From contig NZ_JACZCS010000050.1 of NCBI RefSeq assembly GCF_014904745.1, positions 62,001-126,000 of the forward strand: DNA of 64,000 nucleotides, in the 5' to 3' direction. Source of the stretch: Oricola nitratireducens. GTDB taxonomy: Bacteria; Pseudomonadota; Alphaproteobacteria; Rhizobiales; Rhizobiaceae. A program made the translations under genes and the position numbers. This document shows, in pieces, positions 18,091 through 26,379 of this stretch. A model generated the notes under the pieces. The model ran no database searches. It was not told the origin of the DNA and saw only the letters and a program-made list of their open reading frames with translations. The number at the start of each line of letters is the position of its first letter. Position 1 is the first letter of the stretch.

Positions 18091-18431
18091 CGGATCATGT
18101 AGACCTTCTTGATGGTCTCATGAACGGTGCAGACGCCCTTCCAGTCCTGCGGGAAAAATGCGGCGGTGTCCGGCGTGACCTCGATCACGTCGCCGCTTTC
18201 ATGAACGTAGGTGCATCGCCCTTCGAGGAAGTGGCAGAATTCATCGCGGGTGACATGACATTCCCATTTGCCGGGCGTGCAGATCCAAAGGCCGCATTCG
18301 GATTGTCCTTCGGGACCCTTGTGCAGGACCACACCGCTGACCCGGGACTCACCCTCGATCATGGTCGGGATTACGCCCCAATCCACGGTTTCCGTCACCT
18401 CGAGGGGGTTGCGCATAACAGGCGTTTTCAT
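18087..18431 (-). CDS. Cupin domain protein (DUF861/EutQ-like), copy 1
   Basis: 114 aa single-domain cupin starting MKTPVMRNPLEV; AAGG lies upstream of the ATG, 10 bp after the stop of its paralogue. Key run: GLWICTPGKWECHVTRDEF, then CHFLEGRCTYVHESGD and FPQDWKGVCTVHETIKKVYM. This pattern (GxWxxTPGxWxxxxxRDEFCHxLxG) is that of the Cupin_3 family, found in ureidoglycine-type aminohydrolases and many small unassigned proteins. Metal ligands of classical cupins are only partly present. Role unknown; conservation in tandem with the next gene suggests a heterodimer or two related substrates. Confidence 0.85.
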   Translation of the reverse strand: MKTPVMRNPLEVTETVDWGVIPTMIEGESRVSGVVLHKGPEGQSECGLWICTPGKWECHVTRDEFCHFLEGRCTYVHESGDVIEVTPDTAAFFPQDWKGVCTVHETIKKVYMIR

Positions 18432-18441
18432 CGGTCTGACC

Positions 18442-18801
18442 TTAGCTGAGCATGTAGATGTTTCGGATCGTCTCGTGGATTTCGGCCTCGCCGGTCCAGC
18501 CTGCGGGAAACAGGACGCAGGTGCCGGCCGCCACCTCAATCACCTCGCCATCGTCTGACCGGTAGGTGGCGCGCCCCTTGACGAAATGGCAGAACTCGTC
18601 GCGCGGGACCGACAGCCGCCAGCGTCCAGGCGTGCAATCCCAGATCCCGGTTTCGGGACTGTTGTCCGGTCCCTTGGCCAGCAAACGGCCGGTGGAATGG
18701 GAGGCCCCGGACAATGCATCCGGCTGGGCGCCCCAATCCACGAGATCGTCAAAGTCACAGGCTGCGTGAATATGCGGCGCACTCGACGCAAGATTGGTCA
18801 T
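18442..18801 (-). CDS. Cupin domain protein (DUF861/EutQ-like), copy 2
   Basis: 119 aa paralogue of the preceding cupin: GIWDCTPGRWRLSVPRDEF, CHFVKGRATYRSDDGE, FPAGWTGEAEIHETIRNIYM align residue by residue with copy 1. Its ATG overlaps the stop of the upstream glycosyltransferase gene (ATGA). The two copies differ enough that they are not a recent duplication. A fixed order of glycosyltransferase-cupin-cupin-kinase implies a shared pathway, but I cannot name the reaction. Confidence 0.85.
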   Translation of the reverse strand: MTNLASSAPHIHAACDFDDLVDWGAQPDALSGASHSTGRLLAKGPDNSPETGIWDCTPGRWRLSVPRDEFCHFVKGRATYRSDDGEVIEVAAGTCVLFPAGWTGEAEIHETIRNIYMLS

Positions 18802-20075
18802 TTCGCCAACTCCGCCAGCAGCTTTGCCGCCTTCACCGGACCTTCGCAGGACTGCATATGGGTGGATATGCTGGCCAGTCGCTCCTGCATGGCGGTATCG
18901 GTCAGGCAGGCTTCGATCCTGGACACCAGCTCATCGTCGGTCCAATCGTACCGGTCCGACCTGAAACCGTAGCCGGTTTCCTGCACGCGCATCGCATTGT
19001 CATGGCCGTCCCAGACATAGGGCATGATGATCGCCGGCTTGCCGAAGAACAGGCATTCGGTGAACGAATTGTTGCCGCCGTGATGGATAACGGCATCCAC
19101 CTGCGGAATGACCGACGGCTGCGGGAACCAGCTATCGATGATCACATTGGGCGGAATATCCGAATAGGCGTCCTTGTAATCGCCCACATTGACAAGCGCG
19201 CGGTAGCGCGACTTGCCGACCAGTTCAATGAGCCGCTTAAGCAACTCCGTATCACCGGCCCCCAGCGAACCGAACGAAATGTAGAGCAGCGGACCGTCAT
19301 TGTTGGCCTTGAATTCCGGTACCGTGTAGTGCTTGTCCTTGCGCACGCAGCCCTCAAGGTATTGGAACCGCGCCGGATCGAGCGGCACATCGCGCTTGTA
19401 AGTCAATGGCTGGGGATAGAGCATCAGGTTCAGGTAAGGCGATGCTTCGAAGAACTCGCCCAGCTTGTAGGGCGTTTCCCCGCACTCGACCAGAAACGCG
19501 TTGAAATCATCGTGGATTGGCTTGATGACCTCTTCAAACCGGGCGCGGAAAGCGGCATGGCCGGCCTTGTCGTTCTCCGACATGCCTGACAGATGCGGCG
19601 GGATCGCCGGATCCTCAATCTCGTTTTCCGAGCAGGAAATGACGCGGACCCAAGGCACGCCGTACTGCTTGATCGCCGGAAACAGGATCACGTTGTCGAC
19701 AGCGATCACGTCCGGCTTGATCTTCGCCAGCACGCCCGGCAGGTCCTTCTGCGCCCATTTGGCGCTGTCGACGATCGCCTCCCAGCACTCCTTGACGTAG
19801 TTGTCGATCTGGTCGATCGGAGCTTTGCGGAAATTCGGAATGTGGCCGTTGATGAAGTCCTCCCAGAACTTTGCCATCTGCTCGGGCGGCATCGGCTCGG
19901 AGAGCGCGACGGGATGGGCCTCGAAACCGTAACCTTCATAGACCTCCACAAAGCCGGGGTCCGAGAGGAAGACAGCCTTGTGTCCCATGGCGGTGACCGC
20001 CTGCGCGATGCCGACGGAGTTGAGCGCCGGGCCAAACGCGGCCTCGGGGAAGAAGGCGAAGGTTTTCTGTTCCAT
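18798..20075 (-). CDS. GT1-family (UGT/MGT-like) glycosyltransferase, copy A
   Basis: 425 aa GT-B fold glycosyltransferase (COG1819-like). N-terminal acceptor half begins FAFFPEAAFGPALNSVGIAQ; C-terminal donor half has LLYISFGSLGAGDTELL, DSWFPQPSVIPQVDAVIHHG and GNNSFTECLFFGKPAIIMPY, the bacterial form of the plant PSPG box. The usual DQ pair that contacts the donor sugar is replaced by WDGHDN, the same in copy B, so donor preference may be atypical. Strong AGGAG ribosome site. It lies 32 bp after potA and overlaps the next cupin gene. Substrate unknown; an amine or amino-alcohol acceptor is guessed from context. Confidence 0.88.
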   Translation of the reverse strand: MEQKTFAFFPEAAFGPALNSVGIAQAVTAMGHKAVFLSDPGFVEVYEGYGFEAHPVALSEPMPPEQMAKFWEDFINGHIPNFRKAPIDQIDNYVKECWEAIVDSAKWAQKDLPGVLAKIKPDVIAVDNVILFPAIKQYGVPWVRVISCSENEIEDPAIPPHLSGMSENDKAGHAAFRARFEEVIKPIHDDFNAFLVECGETPYKLGEFFEASPYLNLMLYPQPLTYKRDVPLDPARFQYLEGCVRKDKHYTVPEFKANNDGPLLYISFGSLGAGDTELLKRLIELVGKSRYRALVNVGDYKDAYSDIPPNVIIDSWFPQPSVIPQVDAVIHHGGNNSFTECLFFGKPAIIMPYVWDGHDNAMRVQETGYGFRSDRYDWTDDELVSRIEACLTDTAMQERLASISTHMQSCEGPVKAAKLLAELAK

Positions 20076-20107
20076 GATGTCTCCTCTGTTCGTTGTCCTC
20101 GGGCCCT

Positions 20108-21169
20108 TCAGGCCGGAAAGATGTGAGTGTCCCGCGCCAGCCAGCCCAGCGTGATGCGCTGACCGATCTCCGGGCGGTGATTGTCGGCGACGTCGGCGGT
20201 CATGCGGGCGACCACCGGGGTGTCCGACAACTCGGTCTCGACGTGCAGAAGCAGGTCGAGACCGTGATAGGCGATGTCCGATACGGTTCCGTCGAAATGA
20301 TTGTCGCCGGCGTCGCCGAGGAACAGCCGCTCGGGACGCACGGCGGCAATGGCGTCGCCCTCGCCCACTCCGTCGCTCACATGGGCGGTGGCGATCGCTG
20401 TGCCGTCCGGTGCGGCGAAGCCGTTGTCGGTGCGCTTGACCTTCAGGAAGTTCATTACCCCGATGAAGTCGGCGGCATAGCGTGAGCCAGGCAGTTCGTA
20501 GATGTCCTTCGGTGAGCCCACCTGAAGCAGCGCGCCGTCCCTCATGATGGCGATCCGGTCGGCCATCACCAGCGCCTCCTCCTGGTCGTGGGTGACCATG
20601 ATGAAGGTGATGCCGAATTCATGCTGCAATCGCTTGAGCTCGAGTTGCATCTCGCTGCGCAGCTTCTTGTCGAGCGCGCCCAGCGGTTCGTCGAGAAGCA
20701 GCACCTTGGGTCGCTTGACGAGCGCGCGCGCCAGCGCCACGCGCTGGCGCTGGCCGCCTGACAGCTGATCGGGTTTGCGCTTGGCGAGGTGGCTGAGCTG
20801 GATGACGTCGAGGATCGCGTTGACCCGCTCGGTGATTTCCGCCTTTGGCAGTTTTTCCATTTCCAGTCCGTAGGCGATGTTCTGCGCCACGGTCATGTGC
20901 GGAAACAGCGCGTAGGACTGGAACATCAGGTTCACCGGGCGCTGGTTGGGCTGCATGTTCGCTATCGAGGATCCCTCGATGAGGATGTCGCCGCCGCTCA
21001 GGCTTTCGAAGCCGGCGAGCATGCGCAGAAGCGTGGTCTTGCCGCTGCCGGAAGCGCCGAGAAGCGCGAAGAACTCGTTCTCCCTGATGTCGAGCGAAAC
21101 GTCATCCACGGCCTTGACCGCGGAGAAGTATTTTTCGACGTTGCGGATGCTTAGAAATGCCTGGGTCAT
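20108..21169 (-). CDS. potA: Polyamine-type ABC transporter ATP-binding protein
   Basis: 353 aa ATPase of a PotABCD-type (CUT1-like) importer. Walker A LLGASGSGKTTLLRMLAG, signature LSGGQRQRVALARAL, Walker B VLLLDEPLGALD, and a C-terminal TOBE-like regulatory domain (AAVRPERLFLGDAGDN). The start is the ATG at 21169, overlapping the potC stop by 4 bp; the frame stays open for 500 bp upstream but only as shadow of potC. Substrate class comes from the whole transporter; spermidine or putrescine specificity is not certain. Confidence 0.94.
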   Translation of the reverse strand: MTQAFLSIRNVEKYFSAVKAVDDVSLDIRENEFFALLGASGSGKTTLLRMLAGFESLSGGDILIEGSSIANMQPNQRPVNLMFQSYALFPHMTVAQNIAYGLEMEKLPKAEITERVNAILDVIQLSHLAKRKPDQLSGGQRQRVALARALVKRPKVLLLDEPLGALDKKLRSEMQLELKRLQHEFGITFIMVTHDQEEALVMADRIAIMRDGALLQVGSPKDIYELPGSRYAADFIGVMNFLKVKRTDNGFAAPDGTAIATAHVSDGVGEGDAIAAVRPERLFLGDAGDNHFDGTVSDIAYHGLDLLLHVETELSDTPVVARMTADVADNHRPEIGQRITLGWLARDTHIFPA

Positions 21170-21957
21170 TGGCCGGGAAGACCTCCCTTGTTCAGTCGCT
21201 GCGACAGTGCGAGCGCGACGACCGAGACGGATATGACGATGGTTGCGAGTGCGTTGATCTCCGGCGTGACGCCGAATCGGATCATCGCGAAAATCTGCAT
21301 GGGCAGCGTGATCGACGAACGCCCCGCGCCCGCCGTGAAGAACGCGATGATGAACTCGTCGACCGAAAGCGTGAAGGCGAGCAGCCCGCCCGCGACGATC
21401 GCCGGCATCAACACCGGAATGACAACCCGGTAGAGCGTGATCATGGTCGATGCGCCAAGATCGGCGGACGCTTCCACGATCGACCAGTCGAAGCTCTTGA
21501 GCCGCGCACGCACGACCGCGCAGACGAAGGCCAGGTTGAAGACCACGTGGCTGACGGTGATCGTGTGCAGACCCATCTTGATGTTGAGCAGCGAGAACAT
21601 GCTCAGAAGCGCGATCGCGAGCACGATGTCTGGAATGATCATCGGTGCGAATATGATGGTCTCGAGCCACTTGCCGTTGCGGCGGCGGATTTCCACGCCC
21701 ACCGCCAGAAGCGTGCCGAGGATGGTCGCCAGGATCGTCGAGGAGACGGCGACGATCAACGTGTTGCCGGCAGCCTTGAGGATGTCAGCATCCTCGAGCA
21801 GCGATCCGTACCATTTGACGGAAAAGCCGGTCCAGGCCGTGGGCAGGCCGCCCTCGTTGAAGGACAGCCCCACCAACACCGAGATCGGGATGTAGAGAAA
21901 GGCGAAGACAAGGCCGAGGATCAAGAGCATCAGCCGGAAGGTGTTGCGGTCAGCCAT
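21166..21957 (-). CDS. potC: Polyamine-type ABC transporter permease (PotC-like)
   Basis: 263 aa inner membrane permease with six predicted helices. The EAA-loop region reads EASADLGASTMITLYRVVIP, as in PotC, and the N-terminal FAFLYIPISVLVGLSFNEG is typical. It overlaps the potB 3' end by 8 bp and the potA start by 4 bp. Together with the PotB-like protein it forms the transmembrane channel of the importer. Confidence 0.93.
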   Translation of the reverse strand: MADRNTFRLMLLILGLVFAFLYIPISVLVGLSFNEGGLPTAWTGFSVKWYGSLLEDADILKAAGNTLIVAVSSTILATILGTLLAVGVEIRRRNGKWLETIIFAPMIIPDIVLAIALLSMFSLLNIKMGLHTITVSHVVFNLAFVCAVVRARLKSFDWSIVEASADLGASTMITLYRVVIPVLMPAIVAGGLLAFTLSVDEFIIAFFTAGAGRSSITLPMQIFAMIRFGVTPEINALATIVISVSVVALALSQRLNKGGLPGQ

Positions 21958-22810
21958 CGCTTTGCCCCTTGCCGTTGGAGGCGCGCTCGGCGACCACCGC
22001 CTGCGCCATCAGAAGCCCGAGCATGACGAGGATCAGCACCATCGAGAGCGCCGCGCCGAAGGGCCAGTCGTTGGCGGTGAGGAACTGGGCGTAGACCAGA
22101 TTGCCGATCATCTGGAACTGGCCGCCGCCGAGCAGTGCCGGCGTGACGAAATTGCCGATCGACAGCACGAAGACGAAGACGAAGCCGGTGGCGATCCCGG
22201 GAACGGTCATCGGCAGCGTGATGCGGCGGAATGTCGTCCAGGCCGAGGCGCCCAGATCACGCGAGGCCTCGGTGACCTCCGGGTTCATCCGCGACAGCGG
22301 CGCGTAGCAGGCGAGGATGACGAAGGGCAGATAGTTGTAGACGAGCCCGACGATGACGGTCTGCTCGGTGTAGAGCATGCTCGGCAGCTCGCCGTTGTAA
22401 CCCAGCCAGCGGGCGATGTTGACGATCAGGCCCTCGCGATTGAGCAGGACGATCCAGGCATAGGTGCGCACCAGATAGTTCGACCAGAAGGGCAGTACCG
22501 CGAAAAACAGAAGAGTGGGCTGGCGCCGGCGCGGCATGGCCGCGATCGCATAGGCTGCGGCGTATCCCAGCACGCAGGCGATCGCGGCGGAAAGTCCGGC
22601 GATGCCGGCCGATTTCAGGAAAATCCTGAAGTAGAGCGGATCGAAGACCAGCGCGAGGTTTTCGAGCGTCCAAGTGTATTCGATGCCGCCATAGATGCCC
22701 CGGCGGAAGAAGGCGAGCACCAGGATCAGCGCACAGGGAATGACCATGAGCGCGGTCAGCCACAGGAGCGCGGGGGTCATCAGCAGAAGGGGACGGCGGT
22801 CAGTGGTCAT
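21950..22810 (-). CDS. potB: Polyamine-type ABC transporter permease (PotB-like)
   Basis: 286 aa inner membrane permease. Hydrophobic helices start at LLLMTPALLWLTALMVIPCA; the EAA loop is EASRDLGASAWTTFRRITLP. ATG at 22810 (MTTDRRPLL) is chosen over a longer in-frame start at 22840, because similar permeases begin at this distance from the first helix. It is separated from potD by 84 bp that contain a strong hairpin. Confidence 0.92.
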   Translation of the reverse strand: MTTDRRPLLLMTPALLWLTALMVIPCALILVLAFFRRGIYGGIEYTWTLENLALVFDPLYFRIFLKSAGIAGLSAAIACVLGYAAAYAIAAMPRRRQPTLLFFAVLPFWSNYLVRTYAWIVLLNREGLIVNIARWLGYNGELPSMLYTEQTVIVGLVYNYLPFVILACYAPLSRMNPEVTEASRDLGASAWTTFRRITLPMTVPGIATGFVFVFVLSIGNFVTPALLGGGQFQMIGNLVYAQFLTANDWPFGAALSMVLILVMLGLLMAQAVVAERASNGKGQSDG

Positions 22811-22852
22811 GGGGAGAGCCTGTGCCGGCCGGGCCGGCATTCGACAGGAGGC

Positions 22853-22881
22853 GCTTCCCGGACATGGGGTGTCCGGGAAGC
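22853..22881 (-). promoter_or_regulatory. Intercistronic hairpin between potD and potB
   Basis: GCTTCCCGGACA (22853-22864) pairs perfectly with TGTCCGGGAAGC (22870-22881) around a TGGGG loop, giving a 12-bp stem right after the potD stop. There is no T-tract. Such hairpins after binding-protein genes commonly stabilise the upstream mRNA or partly attenuate readthrough, which would give excess binding protein over permease. Function is inferred. Confidence 0.6.
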
Positions 22882-22894
22882 ATCGGCTGGGAGA

Positions 22895-23959
22895 TCAGTT
22901 GGCGGCCTTGATTTCGGACACGATGCGCGAATATTCGCGCTGCGCGTCGCCGACATCACGAAGCTGCTCGTATTTCAGCATGTCCGCGGGCTTGAAGGCC
23001 ATGTTCGGATAGGTCTCCAGCAGTGACGGATCGACACCTTCCATCGCGGCCTGATTGGGCACCTTGTAGAGAATGTTCTCCGCCGCCCAGCGGTGGTTGG
23101 CTGCATCGAGGATGTAGTTGACGAAGGCGTAGGCCGCATCCTTGTGTTCGGAGGCCTTGAGGATCACCATGGTATCGACCCAGAGGTCGGAACCTTCCTT
23201 CGGGATGACATACTTGATGTCTGCGTTCTCGCCGATGCCGTAGTTGCACCAGCCGTCCCAGGCCTGCACCAGTTCGGCTTCGCCCGACACCAGCTTGGCG
23301 TAGAAGGTGGTGTCGTCATAGGCGAGCAGGGTTTTCTTCGCCTCGATCAGCAGATCGCGGACCTTGGCCATCTTGTCCGGGTCGGTCTCGTTGACAGAGT
23401 AGCCCAGATCGAGCTGGCCGGCGGCAAGCAGCCAGCGGTCGGTGGCGAGCATGGTGGTCTTGCCGGCCACGTCTTCCGACGGCTTCAGCAGGTCGTCCCA
23501 CGACGTCGGATCCTTGACCAGGTCGGAGCGGTAGCACAGGCCGGTCGTGCCCCAGGCGTAGGGCACCGAGAAAGCGTTGCCGGGATCGTGCGGCAGTTCC
23601 GTCGCCTCCTTGTAGAGGTTGGCGAGATTGGGGATCTTCGAATGATCGAGCGTTTCGGCCAGCCCCAGGTTGTGCAGCACCTCGGCGAATGGCGAGGAGA
23701 CGAAGACCACGTCATAGCCCGCGCCCTTGGAGGCGATGAGCTTGCCCATGATCTCTTCATTGGTGGCGTGCAGGACAAGTTCGGCTTCGTTCCCGGTCTG
23801 CGAATTGAACTTCTCGATCGCGTCGGGGGCCATGTAGCCGTCCCAGTTCGAAATGGTCAGCGGCTCTGCCATGGCCGGCGCACCAAGGGCCGCAACCATT
23901 GCGGCCGCGAAGACGCCATTGCGCAAGAAGGCACGGGTGCGCGGGGAATGTCTGGTCAT
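22895..23959 (-). CDS. potD: Polyamine-type ABC transporter substrate-binding protein
   Basis: 354 aa periplasmic binding protein (PotD/PotF family). Signal peptide with a hydrophobic core FLRNGVFAAAMVAAL and likely cleavage after AMA. Mature start EPLTISNWDGYMAPDAIEKF is a typical PotD opening. ATG at 23959 is chosen for its GGAGGTG site 8 bp upstream; the ATG at 23980 lacks one. First gene of the minus-strand operon, divergent from the GntR regulator. Ligand may be a polyamine or another cationic or amine compound. Confidence 0.93.
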   Translation of the reverse strand: MTRHSPRTRAFLRNGVFAAAMVAALGAPAMAEPLTISNWDGYMAPDAIEKFNSQTGNEAELVLHATNEEIMGKLIASKGAGYDVVFVSSPFAEVLHNLGLAETLDHSKIPNLANLYKEATELPHDPGNAFSVPYAWGTTGLCYRSDLVKDPTSWDDLLKPSEDVAGKTTMLATDRWLLAAGQLDLGYSVNETDPDKMAKVRDLLIEAKKTLLAYDDTTFYAKLVSGEAELVQAWDGWCNYGIGENADIKYVIPKEGSDLWVDTMVILKASEHKDAAYAFVNYILDAANHRWAAENILYKVPNQAAMEGVDPSLLETYPNMAFKPADMLKYEQLRDVGDAQREYSRIVSEIKAAN

Positions 23960-24155
23960 CAAGTTCACCTCCAGGGTCATTGTTGAGACGCCGGTGCGGA
24001 CGCCCGGCTGTTTTTGACTTGCGATTCTTGGTGATCGCCTCTACTCAAGTATTAATGTCGCAAAAGATACGTCAATTTGTTTTTGCAGTCTTTTTTCGGC
24101 AGGCGCGCCAGATACCGAAGTTGAAGCGTTGCGCCGCCTGCCCTGGAGGCATTGG
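23960..24155. promoter_or_regulatory. Divergent promoter region of the pot operon and the GntR regulator
   Basis: About 200 bp of AT-richer sequence between the two divergent units. It must hold both promoters. A near-palindrome TACTCAAGTA (24042-24051) and T-rich blocks (24011-24015, 24078-24084 and 24099-24104) are the only notable elements. The palindrome is a candidate operator for the adjacent GntR protein; this is a guess from position and symmetry. Confidence 0.4.
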
Positions 24156-25088
24156 ATGATGCGGACCCGGAGCAATACGCGGCAGAACCATTTGAAACTG
24201 GCGCGGCGGATCATAGAGGTCGCGCTGGAGCGCGGCATGAACCGCGGCGACCACTTGCCGGAAACCACATTATCGGAAGCCTGCGGCGTCTCCCGAACGC
24301 CGATACGATCCGCTCTCAAGTTACTGGAATCAAATGATATTGTACTAAGGCGGGAAGAAGGAGGCTATTTTCTCAATCATTCGCCGGAAGAAATCGGGAT
24401 CAACGGCATATCGCGACTCGACGACATGGAGGGCTCGCTCGCCGCACGCATCCTGTCCGATCGGGCCGAGCGGCGCATCACCGATGTGCAGTCTGTGAGC
24501 GCCCTCGTCCGTCGCTACAACGTCCCGAGATCTGCTGTACTAAATGCGCTAAAAATACTGAGTATTGACGGAGTCGTCGCGCAGTTGCCGGGCCGGGCTT
24601 GGGCCTTCCAGCCGTTGCTCGACACGCCCAATGCGCTCGCCGAGAGCCTTTCCTTCCGGCTCGCGCTCGAACCGCAGGCGATCACGGCGCCCGGCTTCGA
24701 TATGGACAGCCAGAAGGCCGGCTTGCTGCGCCAGCAGATGGAGGATTTTCTCAGGCGCCGCGACGGAAGCATGAGTTCGGTCGAGTTCCTGCATCTCGAT
24801 TGCGCCTTTCACAGCCTGATCGCGGAAAGCTCGGGGAACCGCTTTGTCTGCGGCGCGCTTCTGGCGCACCAGCGCCTGCGACTGACCACGCAAAAGGATC
24901 ACAGCATTCCGGATTTCCGGCTCCGGCAATCGCTGGAAGAGCATCTCGACATCCTTGACAGCCTCGAAAGGATGCAGCACCAGCTGGCGGCCGACCAGAT
25001 GGTGCTGCACCTGCGTCGCTCGCAGATCCGCAAACCGCAAGCCGTCAACCGCGGGTTGCTGCCACTCGCACGGAAGGGAATGGCGTGA
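24156..25088 (+). CDS. GntR-family transcriptional regulator with two winged-helix segments and an FCD-like domain
   Basis: 310 aa. Residues about 10-75 form a GntR winged helix (LSEACGVSRTPIRSALKLLE). A second GntR-like winged-helix segment follows (VSALVRRYNVPRSAVLNALK and LSIDGVVAQLPGRAWAF, about 110-160). The C-terminal half is FCD-like, with metal-ligand candidates in LDCAFHSLI, EEHLDIL and MVLHLRRS. ATG at 24156 with GGAGG six bases upstream. The stop overlaps the GTG of the next glycosyltransferase gene. It probably senses a small acidic or amine metabolite and controls the divergent operon; inferred from position. Confidence 0.87.
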   Translation: MMRTRSNTRQNHLKLARRIIEVALERGMNRGDHLPETTLSEACGVSRTPIRSALKLLESNDIVLRREEGGYFLNHSPEEIGINGISRLDDMEGSLAARILSDRAERRITDVQSVSALVRRYNVPRSAVLNALKILSIDGVVAQLPGRAWAFQPLLDTPNALAESLSFRLALEPQAITAPGFDMDSQKAGLLRQQMEDFLRRRDGSMSSVEFLHLDCAFHSLIAESSGNRFVCGALLAHQRLRLTTQKDHSIPDFRLRQSLEEHLDILDSLERMQHQLAADQMVLHLRRSQIRKPQAVNRGLLPLARKGMA

Positions 25089-26359
25089 ACAAACCCGTAA
25101 TCGCCCTCTTTCCGGAAGCAAGTTTCGGATCCGCTCTCAACTGCGTCGGCATTGCCCAGCAGCTGCAGCGTCAGGGCGCCATGCCGGTCTTCATCTGCCA
25201 TCAGGGCTTTACCGGCGTCTTTGACGAGTACGGGTTCAAGGAATACCAACTGCCGGCTTCGCCGAAGGCAACCAGCCAACGCACGGAAGAAACCTGGCAA
25301 GCCTTCATCAACGCCCATCTCGAGCATTTCAACCAGGATCCGACCACCCAGTTGCAGACCTATGTCCGTCCAACCTGGGATGCCATCGTCGACTCGGCGA
25401 TCCATGCCGAAAAGGGCCTCGAATCCCTCATCAAGCGGATCAGGCCCGATGCCTTCGTGCTGGACAACGTGATCATGTTCCCGGCCATCGCCAATGCCGG
25501 CGTGCCATGGACCCGGGTGGTCTCCTGCGCGGAAACGGAAATCCCCGACCCTGCCGTGCCGCCCTACCTGTCGGGCATGGCAGCCGATGACCCGGAACGC
25601 GGGCACTTCGAGGCAGCCTATCTCGAGGCCACCGCCCCGGCCCACCGGCGCTACAATGCCTTTCGCAGGCGTCGCGGTCTTGCCGCCCTGCCCCCGGGCC
25701 GGTTTCTGGAAACCTCGCCGCATCTCAATCTGCTGCTCGCACCGGAGGCGGTCCGGTATCAGCGCCAGCACCCGCTGCCCGAGGATCTGTTCGTGTTTCT
25801 CGAAGGTTGCGTGCGCGAGGAAGCGCAGTTCGACCCGCCGCCCCTGCCGGTCAATGACGAGCCGATTATCTATCTCAGTTTCGGCAGCCTCGGGGCCATC
25901 GACACCGAGCTCATCGGTCGCATGATCGAGGTTTTCGCCACTTTCCCCGCGCGTTTCTTCGTCAACGTTGGAGGCTTTATCGAAAGCTATCAGAAAGTGC
26001 CCGACAATGTGTATCTGGGCAGCTGGTTTCCGCAGCCCTCCATCGTCGCCCAGGCCGACCTCTTCATCCACCACGGCGGAAACAACAGTTTTTGCGAAGC
26101 GCTCTATTACGGCGTGCCGTCGCTGATCATGCCCTATTGCTGGGACGGGCACGACAATGGCTTGCGGGCGGCGCAAACCGGCACCGGGATCCACATGCAG
26201 CGCGACACATGGACACCAGAGCAGCTATGCGATGCGATGCTCACATTGCTGCATGATAAAAGTCTACGAGAGCGGATGCTGCGGATTTCCCGGCACATGA
26301 CGAAAGCAAACGGGGCTTCGATGGCGGCGAGCTCGATTCTACGCGCACTCGGACAGTGA
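25085..26359 (+). CDS. GT1-family (UGT/MGT-like) glycosyltransferase, copy B
   Basis: 424 aa paralogue of the glycosyltransferase at 18798-20075, sharing the opening (IALFPEASFGSALNCVGIAQ), YLSFGSLGAIDTELI, GSWFPQPSIVAQADLFIHHG and GNNSFCEALYYGVPSLIMPY, and again WDGHDN in place of the canonical DQ. GTG start overlaps the regulator stop (GTGA), so it is co-translated with the GntR gene. Having one copy with the regulator and one in the catabolic operon suggests two acceptors or a forward/control split; unknown. Confidence 0.88.
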   Translation: MNKPVIALFPEASFGSALNCVGIAQQLQRQGAMPVFICHQGFTGVFDEYGFKEYQLPASPKATSQRTEETWQAFINAHLEHFNQDPTTQLQTYVRPTWDAIVDSAIHAEKGLESLIKRIRPDAFVLDNVIMFPAIANAGVPWTRVVSCAETEIPDPAVPPYLSGMAADDPERGHFEAAYLEATAPAHRRYNAFRRRRGLAALPPGRFLETSPHLNLLLAPEAVRYQRQHPLPEDLFVFLEGCVREEAQFDPPPLPVNDEPIIYLSFGSLGAIDTELIGRMIEVFATFPARFFVNVGGFIESYQKVPDNVYLGSWFPQPSIVAQADLFIHHGGNNSFCEALYYGVPSLIMPYCWDGHDNGLRAAQTGTGIHMQRDTWTPEQLCDAMLTLLHDKSLRERMLRISRHMTKANGASMAASSILRALGQ

Positions 26360-26379
26360 TCTCGCCTTAGGTTCTGTCA

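Noticed and set aside
21170-21670. 500-bp N-terminal extension of the potA frame
   Set aside because: It lies wholly inside potC and reads as His/Arg-rich shadow; the ATG at 21169 overlaps the potC stop and gives a normal PotA start.
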